Shown here: positions 59,238-64,000 of the stretch, in pieces | Numbering within the stretch: the stretch's first letter is position 1 | Layout of the letters: each line of letters begins with the position of its first letter | From: Clostridiales bacterium | GTDB lineage: Bacteria; Bacillota; Clostridia; Tissierellales; GPF-1 | DNA length: 64,000 bases | Assembly: GCA_013619125.1 (NCBI GenBank) | Contig: JABXKS010000067.1 | Span: 1-64,000, forward strand | Direction: 5' to 3' | Program-made: the position numbers and the translations under genes | Notes under the pieces: generated by a model | Seen by the model: only the letters and a program-made list of their open reading frames with translations | Database searches by the model: none | What the model was told of the DNA's origin: nothing

Positions 59238-60419
59238 ATGGGAAATCGAGAAGAAGCATTAGCGCTTCATAAGCAGTGGCGAGGAAAGATTGAAGTTTGC
59301 TCTAAGGTGGAAGTAAAAGATCGCAAAGCGTTGAGCTTGGCGTACACACCAGGAGTAGCTGCACCTTGCGAAGAGATCTATAAGAATCCAGAATTGGTAT
59401 ATGAATATACTGGCAAGGGAAACCTTGTGGCGGTTGTAAGCGATGGTTCTGCCGTATTGGGACTTGGAAACATTGGTCCTGAAGCAGCCCTTCCCGTTAT
59501 GGAAGGAAAGGCGTTGTTGTTTAAAGAATTTGCGAATGTGGATGCGATTCCACTTTGCGTGGCTACCCAGGACGTCGATGAGATTGTTCAATTGGTGACT
59601 TGGCTGGAGCCAACCTTGGGCGGCGTAAACTTGGAAGATATATCAGCACCCCGATGTGTCGAGATTGAAACGAAACTAAAGGAACGCTTATCGATTCCTG
59701 TATTCCACGATGATCAGCATGGTACGGCAATTGTTGTTACCGCAGCATTGATGAACGCGCTTCGCGTAGTCGAGAAAAAGATCGACGAGATTGCGGTCGT
59801 AATTAATGGAGACGGTTCTGCTGGATCCGCCATCGCGAAGATGTTGGTGACTGCCGGTGTTGCTAAGCTAAAGATTTGCGATAGCCGGGGCATTTTGGTT
59901 CCGGGACATGAACGCAACCATTGGTTGAAAGAAGAATTGGCAAACCTCTCTAATCCGGAAGGGATAGAAGGGAAGTTGGTCGATGCAATGAAAGGCGCGG
60001 ATGTGTTTATCGGCGTATCGAAGGGGAATCTGGTTTCTGCGGAAATGGTAGGTTCAATGAATGACAGCGCGATTGTTTTTGCTATGGCGAATCCAACGCC
60101 CGAAATTCATCCAGATGAAGCCAAAAAAGGCGGAGCCAGGGTTATCGGCACTGGTCGCAGCGATTTTCCAAACCAAATCAATAATGTGCTCGCGTTCCCG
60201 GGAATCTTTAGAGGCGCTTTGGATGTTCAAGCGTCAGAAATCAACGAGGCAATGAAGCTGGCGTCGGCCATTGCAATTGCGGGATTGGTTGAAGAAGAGG
60301 AACTGAATGAGGAATGGATTTTACCGGAAGCCTTTGACACAAGACTAGCAGGCGCTGTTAGCCGAGCGGTGGCGAAAGCGGCCATTGAAACAGGCGTAGC
60401 GAAGAGAGGGGAAGTATAA
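59238..60419 (+). CDS. Malic enzyme (NAD(P)-dependent)
   Basis: The 393-residue protein is a short bacterial-type malic enzyme: [14 protein letters not shown], the catalytic region around [35 protein letters not shown], and a Rossmann motif [12 protein letters not shown]. It converts malate to pyruvate and carbon dioxide. The start at 59238 is placed at ATGGGAAATC after AAGGCGGGG. Cofactor choice cannot be settled here. The next gene overlaps (TAATG). Confidence 0.93.
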   Translation: MGNREEALALHKQWRGKIEVCSKVEVKDRKALSLAYTPGVAAPCEEIYKNPELVYEYTGKGNLVAVVSDGSAVLGLGNIGPEAALPVMEGKALLFKEFANVDAIPLCVATQDVDEIVQLVTWLEPTLGGVNLEDISAPRCVEIETKLKERLSIPVFHDDQHGTAIVVTAALMNALRVVEKKIDEIAVVINGDGSAGSAIAKMLVTAGVAKLKICDSRGILVPGHERNHWLKEELANLSNPEGIEGKLVDAMKGADVFIGVSKGNLVSAEMVGSMNDSAIVFAMANPTPEIHPDEAKKGGARVIGTGRSDFPNQINNVLAFPGIFRGALDVQASEINEAMKLASAIAIAGLVEEEELNEEWILPEAFDTRLAGAVSRAVAKAAIETGVAKRGEV

Positions 60420-60964
60420 TGACTGGTTATGATTATTATATCCTAGAGATGGTATCGTGGGCGTTATTGTTGATAACAGCGATATTTGTCTTTCGAATTA
60501 CACGCTTTCAAAAGAAAATGGCGCCGCAATGGCATACACTTAGAACAACGGCAGTGAAGAACCCGCTGGGTAACCAAGCAGGCCGTAGCAAGGCGTATAT
60601 GATCTTTACGATTATTCTTTTGATTACTTATATGGTGCTTCGAACAATAGGCATTTACCAATACGCCGTTTTGGCTTTGATTTTGGGTTATTTCACTTAC
60701 TCAAGCATTTTTATGATGATGCGACAAACCGCAGTCATTCGTATTAATCGCGAAGGTATTTATCTGGCGGACCGTATGGTGGTATGGGAAAAAATCGAGC
60801 ATTATGAGTGGAAGAAAGACAAGAAACGCCCAAGTGGTGTTTTACGATTGAAATTAAAAGGTAAGTTCACCAAGGTTGGATTCTTGATGGATACGCAAAG
60901 CCGCAAAAACGTGGCGAAAGCGTTTGAGAAGCAGAATATCCCTGCAAAGGGCGAGAGCCTGTAG
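60419..60964 (+). CDS. DUF5673-like membrane protein
   Basis: The 181-residue protein has an N-terminal helix and a hairpin of two helices in the middle (about 62-100), then a basic C-terminal domain with INREGIYLADRMVVWEKIEHYEW that resembles DUF5673-type proteins. Function unknown. Its start overlaps the malic enzyme stop, so the two are co-translated. Confidence 0.6.
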   Translation: MTGYDYYILEMVSWALLLITAIFVFRITRFQKKMAPQWHTLRTTAVKNPLGNQAGRSKAYMIFTIILLITYMVLRTIGIYQYAVLALILGYFTYSSIFMMMRQTAVIRINREGIYLADRMVVWEKIEHYEWKKDKKRPSGVLRLKLKGKFTKVGFLMDTQSRKNVAKAFEKQNIPAKGESL

Positions 60965-60970
60965 TGGAAA

Positions 60971-60998
60971 AAGCCGGACGTTTTGTCCGGTTTTTTGT
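60971..60998 (+). terminator. Terminator after the malic enzyme operon
   Basis: AGCCGGAC and GTCCGGTT arms around TTTT are followed by T residues. Confidence 0.85.
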
Positions 60999-61063
60999 AT
61001 CCAAATAGTTGGGTAAAAGAACTAACTGTGGGTAAAAAAAGAAAAAGACAAGGAGGGGATATC

Positions 61064-61798
61064 ATGAGTCGAGTGGGCGCTTTTTTTGATATCGATGGAA
61101 CCATTTATCGGAACTCCCTAATGACGGAGCACTTTAAGAAACTAATTAAATACGAGGTGATCGATCCGCTCCATTGGCATCAGACAATAAAGGGGTTGTA
61201 TCAGGAATGGACCACCCGGTATGGCGATTACGAGGAGTATTTGGAATTGTTGGCGGAGGAGTACCGAAAAGTCATCAAGGGATTGAATCGCGATGAGTTG
61301 GCCTTTGTAGCGGACCAAGCTATAGCGTTGAATGCAGAGCGCGTGTATAAATTTACGCGGGATCGAATTATGGAGCACCATGAGCGGGGAGATGCGATTT
61401 TCTTTATTTCTGGAAGTCCGGATTTCTTGGTGGAGCGCATGGCGGCGCATTATCAAGTGACAGAGTGGCGAGGCAGTCGCTATCACTTGGATGAAGAGGG
61501 GTGCTTCACAGGTGAGATTACTCGCATGTGGGACGCGGTCAACAAGGCAAAGACCTTGCGTGAGCTGGTTGATAAATATGAAATTGATTTATCGAAAAGC
61601 TTTGCGTATGGTGACACCAATGGGGATCTTTCTATGTTGACCATGGTTGGTAAACCCTACGCGGTCAACCCGAACGGGAAGCTATTGGACTCGATTCGGA
61701 GGGATCCAGATCTGTTGAAGAGAGCCAAGGTCGTTGTAGAGAGAAAAGATATAATCTATCTGATGGATGCAAATGTATCCACCATGACAAAATTTTAG
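61064..61798 (+). CDS. HAD-IB family phosphatase (SerB-like)
   Basis: The 244-residue protein has HAD motif I FFDIDGTIYRNS, motif II ISGSPDFLVE and motif IV YGDTNGDLSML, the layout of HAD-IB hydrolases related to phosphoserine phosphatase. Substrate unknown. AAGGAGGGGATATC precedes the ATG at 61064. Confidence 0.88.
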   Translation: MSRVGAFFDIDGTIYRNSLMTEHFKKLIKYEVIDPLHWHQTIKGLYQEWTTRYGDYEEYLELLAEEYRKVIKGLNRDELAFVADQAIALNAERVYKFTRDRIMEHHERGDAIFFISGSPDFLVERMAAHYQVTEWRGSRYHLDEEGCFTGEITRMWDAVNKAKTLRELVDKYEIDLSKSFAYGDTNGDLSMLTMVGKPYAVNPNGKLLDSIRRDPDLLKRAKVVVERKDIIYLMDANVSTMTKF

Positions 61799-61829
61799 CC
61801 ATCCGACAAAAGTCGGATGGCTATTTTTC
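61796..61829. terminator. Bidirectional terminator
   Basis: TAGCCATCCGAC and GTCGGATGGCTA form a 12-bp stem with loop AAAA and a T run. The stop of the HAD gene lies in it. Confidence 0.9.
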
Positions 61830-61831
61830 TG

Positions 61832-62827
61832 TTATAGGGTTTCAAAGACACAACGGGCGAATTCCATGGTTTGATCTTCCTGCCAGGGAAGACCAGTGTC
61901 ATAGGCAACATCACCGATGACAGAGAGAAGGTCCACTCGTGTTTTGCTGCCATCGATATATCCAAGGGCAACATTCAAGAAGGCTTCCGATTTGTCAACA
62001 CATTGTTCATAGCGATCCATAAAGGAATCATTAGAAATCACTTCGTGGTTGGCAGGATGAAACCATGGTTGATGATTAAGGTTGAAAAATCCGGGTGCCT
62101 CTGGCAGTTTGTGTATATATATAGCTTGGGTAAAAGCACGTTTTCGGCGCAGCAGTAATTCCAATGCAACCAAACCGTGTCGCTTGATCCGGTAGGGATC
62201 GTAAAGAATGTCCAGTACTCTAGGGAGGGATTCTAAGGCTTCTTGATAGTCTTCGTACTCCCATTTGATTCCATGGACGGAATTAACGCAGGCATCTAGC
62301 ATTTTGGGGATGGCGCGGGGGAAGTTTCCCCGAAGATCAACCCACTGGCTCGCGCGGAATCGTCCGGCACTCAGTTTTTTCTTTTCCTGCAAGAGGTAGG
62401 TATCGCATGCGATCTCGTACATCTTGTGGTAGTAATGATAGATCTGTGAATCGGGCTGCCCATCTTTGGGAACCCCGGAATGTGCATAAATAAAAGGATG
62501 CATAGTTTGATCAAAAGCATAGTGTGTGATAAACCCCAAGCTATAGCTTAAAAGGATGGGAAAGTCTTTTGATTTTCTCTTAATCTTCGCATAATCCAAT
62601 AGGGCGAGCAGAAAATCAAAGGGGTGATCGCGATGAAGGATGCCCCCATACTGATGAGCATGATTCGGATCTTGACCAGGCATTACCCGGTAATAGAAAA
62701 AGAAATCAGGCCCTTGTGCGCCCAACCGATATGTATTTGGATTTTTTTTAATCGATTTTGTTAGCGGATGATCGATTCGATTGATCGCTTCCATTGCTCC
62801 CAGCGCGTGGGTGATTACATCAGGCAT
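61832..62827 (-). CDS. Zinc-dependent phospholipase C family protein
   Basis: The 331-residue protein matches the zinc-dependent phospholipase C-like family (PF00882): PDVITHALGAMEAI at the start, RLGAQGPDFFFYY and SYSLGFITHYAFDQTMHPFIYAHSG with likely zinc-binding His and Asp. There is no signal peptide, so a secreted toxin-type enzyme is unlikely. The start at 62827 follows AAAGGAGCATGC. Confidence 0.8.
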   Translation of the reverse strand: MPDVITHALGAMEAINRIDHPLTKSIKKNPNTYRLGAQGPDFFFYYRVMPGQDPNHAHQYGGILHRDHPFDFLLALLDYAKIKRKSKDFPILLSYSLGFITHYAFDQTMHPFIYAHSGVPKDGQPDSQIYHYYHKMYEIACDTYLLQEKKKLSAGRFRASQWVDLRGNFPRAIPKMLDACVNSVHGIKWEYEDYQEALESLPRVLDILYDPYRIKRHGLVALELLLRRKRAFTQAIYIHKLPEAPGFFNLNHQPWFHPANHEVISNDSFMDRYEQCVDKSEAFLNVALGYIDGSKTRVDLLSVIGDVAYDTGLPWQEDQTMEFARCVFETL

Positions 62828-62955
62828 GCTGCATGCTCCTTTCACTGTCTGTTCTCATTATACGAGAGTTCCAGAAGTTTTACAAAAAATTCCTAACTCC
62901 TTTTTCAATCCGGCTTTTCTGCTATAATGGAGGAAATAGGAAATAGGAGGGAAAC

Positions 62956-64000
62956 ATGTCAGATCAGAAGATCACCAGAACCGAACGGAGTTGGATTCTC
63001 TATGATTGGGCCAATTCTGCTTACTCCATTGCAATTACCACTGCACTCTTACCTTTATTTTTTAAAACAATGACCGATACGGCGGGGATGGCTGCCAGCA
63101 ATTCAACGGCAATCTGGGGGTATACCAACTCCATTGCGACCTTATTACTTTCCATATCAGCACCGATTCTCGGCAGCATTGCCGATTACAAGGGCTTTAA
63201 GAAGCGATTCTGGGCATTCTTCGCAATGTTGGGAGTTGGCTTCACTGCGATGCTTGCAACGGTTCCCATGGGAAGCTGGGTGGTTCTATTAAGCTTTTAT
63301 ATCATAACGGTGATTGGATTTGCCGGAGCAAATATTTTCTACGACTCATTTTTAGTTGATACCACAACCCATGAAAAAATGGACAAGGTTTCGACTTATG
63401 GATTTGCCTTCGGATATATCGGAAGCACCATTCCCTTTATTATCAGCATCGCCATTGTTGCTTTGGGGCAAGGATGGGGATTATCTGAACCGACAACCTA
63501 TCGGATGGGCTTTTTAATCACGGCGTTATGGTGGGGGCTGTTCAGCATTCCGATGTTAAAAAATGTGCGGCAAAATCACTATATCGAGCCGGAAAAACAA
63601 CCGATTAAAAAGAGTCTGATTCGTTTGGGTCATACCCTGAAAAATATCAAAGGCAATAAAAAAGTTTTTCTGTTTTTATTGGCGTATTTCTTTTATATCG
63701 ATGGTGTGGACACCATTATCCGCATGGCGGCTGTATTCGGTTCCGATGTTGGGATCGGTTCGACGGATCTTTTATTGATTCTTCTGGCGACTCAGTTTGT
63801 TGCTTTTCCCTTTGCTCTTCTCTACGGGAAGCTTTCTGAAAAGTATTCCGGAAAACGCATGATTCAAGTGGCGATCGTTATTTATTTCTTTATTTGTCTC
63901 TATGCATTTCAGTTGGACAGCATCACGGAATTCTGGATTCTTGGCATGTTGGTAGCTTCTAGCCAGGGGGGTATTCAGGCTCTTTCTCGTTCCTATTTCG
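62956..64000 (+). CDS. UMF1-type MFS transporter, truncated by the window edge
   Basis: About 348 residues are visible; the gene runs off the right end. The start MSDQKITRTERSWILYDWANSAYS and the AIWGYTNSIATLLLSISAPILGSIADY segment are typical of the UMF1/Atg22-like MFS family. About ten membrane segments are seen. Substrate unknown; some relatives move sugars or amino acids. A TATAAT at 62923-62928 and AATAGGAGGGAAAC precede the ATG. Confidence 0.85.
   Translation, partial: MSDQKITRTERSWILYDWANSAYSIAITTALLPLFFKTMTDTAGMAASNSTAIWGYTNSIATLLLSISAPILGSIADYKGFKKRFWAFFAMLGVGFTAMLATVPMGSWVVLLSFYIITVIGFAGANIFYDSFLVDTTTHEKMDKVSTYGFAFGYIGSTIPFIISIAIVALGQGWGLSEPTTYRMGFLITALWWGLFSIPMLKNVRQNHYIEPEKQPIKKSLIRLGHTLKNIKGNKKVFLFLLAYFFYIDGVDTIIRMAAVFGSDVGIGSTDLLLILLATQFVAFPFALLYGKLSEKYSGKRMIQVAIVIYFFICLYAFQLDSITEFWILGMLVASSQGGIQALSRSYF

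Noticed and set aside
1-64000. tRNA, rRNA genes and CRISPR arrays
   Set aside because: No cloverleaf, rRNA signature or regularly spaced repeats were found on reading the intergenic regions; a tRNAscan or CRISPR search would settle this.

Overview
The window looks like an ordinary chromosomal stretch of a low-to-mid GC Bacillota, most likely an anaerobic, fermentative member of the Clostridia. This rests on strong AGGAGG ribosome-binding sites, two T-box leaders, a CcpA-type cre site, two PTS operons, indirect Asn-tRNA synthesis through GatCAB, ammonia-dependent AsnA, a DUF6323/DUF6179 pair and several ferredoxin or flavin redox proteins. A genus cannot be named from the sequence alone. I see no rRNA, tRNA, CRISPR array, prophage or insertion sequence. 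Genes lie on both strands and are usually separated by strong, often bidirectional, hairpin terminators.

Layout, left part. An EF-G-like GTPase, a serine hydrolase, a YugP-type zinc peptidase and a DJ-1 family protein (0-4.8 kb) precede a redox-sensing block (4.9-10.4 kb). That block holds a secreted lipoprotein fumarate-reductase-like flavoprotein with a covalent-FMN domain, a DcuS/CitA-like two-component system, and a second membrane-anchored flavoprotein of the same family. A TspO-like protein, a DUF4003 protein and an ArsC/Spx-like protein follow, then on the minus strand a lipoprotein, an ABC exporter pair and an M29 aminopeptidase (10.5-18 kb). An Asn-type T-box then leads a non-discriminating AspRS-gatCAB operon (18-22.8 kb), followed by a preQ1-I riboswitch and a queuosine-precursor transporter (22.8-23.6 kb).

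Layout, middle. The 23.6-33.3 kb region carries two GNAT genes, a Upf1-like helicase that lacks motif III, a reductive-dehalogenase-like iron-sulfur protein without a Tat signal, a radical-SAM/TIGR03915 pair, asnA, a ferritin-like protein and a HAD phosphatase. A sugar operon with a cre site follows (33.5-39.9 kb): a BglG-type regulator with built-in EIIB and EIIA domains, ascorbate-family EIIB and EIIC, a split transketolase and deoC. Next come a second ferritin-like protein, PutP under a Pro-type T-box, a Crp/Fnr regulator divergent from a ferredoxin-like protein, a small membrane-protein pair and the DUF6323/DUF6179 operon (39.9-45.9 kb).

Layout, right part. After a run of small metabolic genes (46-51.2 kb) comes an operon for salvage of peptidoglycan amino sugars (51.3-58.5 kb): murQ, a Lac/cellobiose-type PTS in three separate genes, MupG, a sugar kinase, a small membrane protein, a NagR-like GntR repressor and AnmK. 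Its promoter is bracketed by two NagR-like operators. The window ends with a SEC-C protein, malic enzyme, a DUF5673-like membrane protein, a HAD-IB phosphatase, a zinc-phospholipase-like protein and the start of a UMF1-type MFS transporter cut by the window edge.

The items most worth a second look are the MurNAc salvage operon with an unexpected PTS class plus AnmK, the solitary cytoplasmic reductive-dehalogenase-like protein beside a helicase missing motif III, the pair of fumarate-reductase-like flavoproteins around their own sensor kinase, and the orphan ascorbate-family PTS/transketolase/DeoC pathway.
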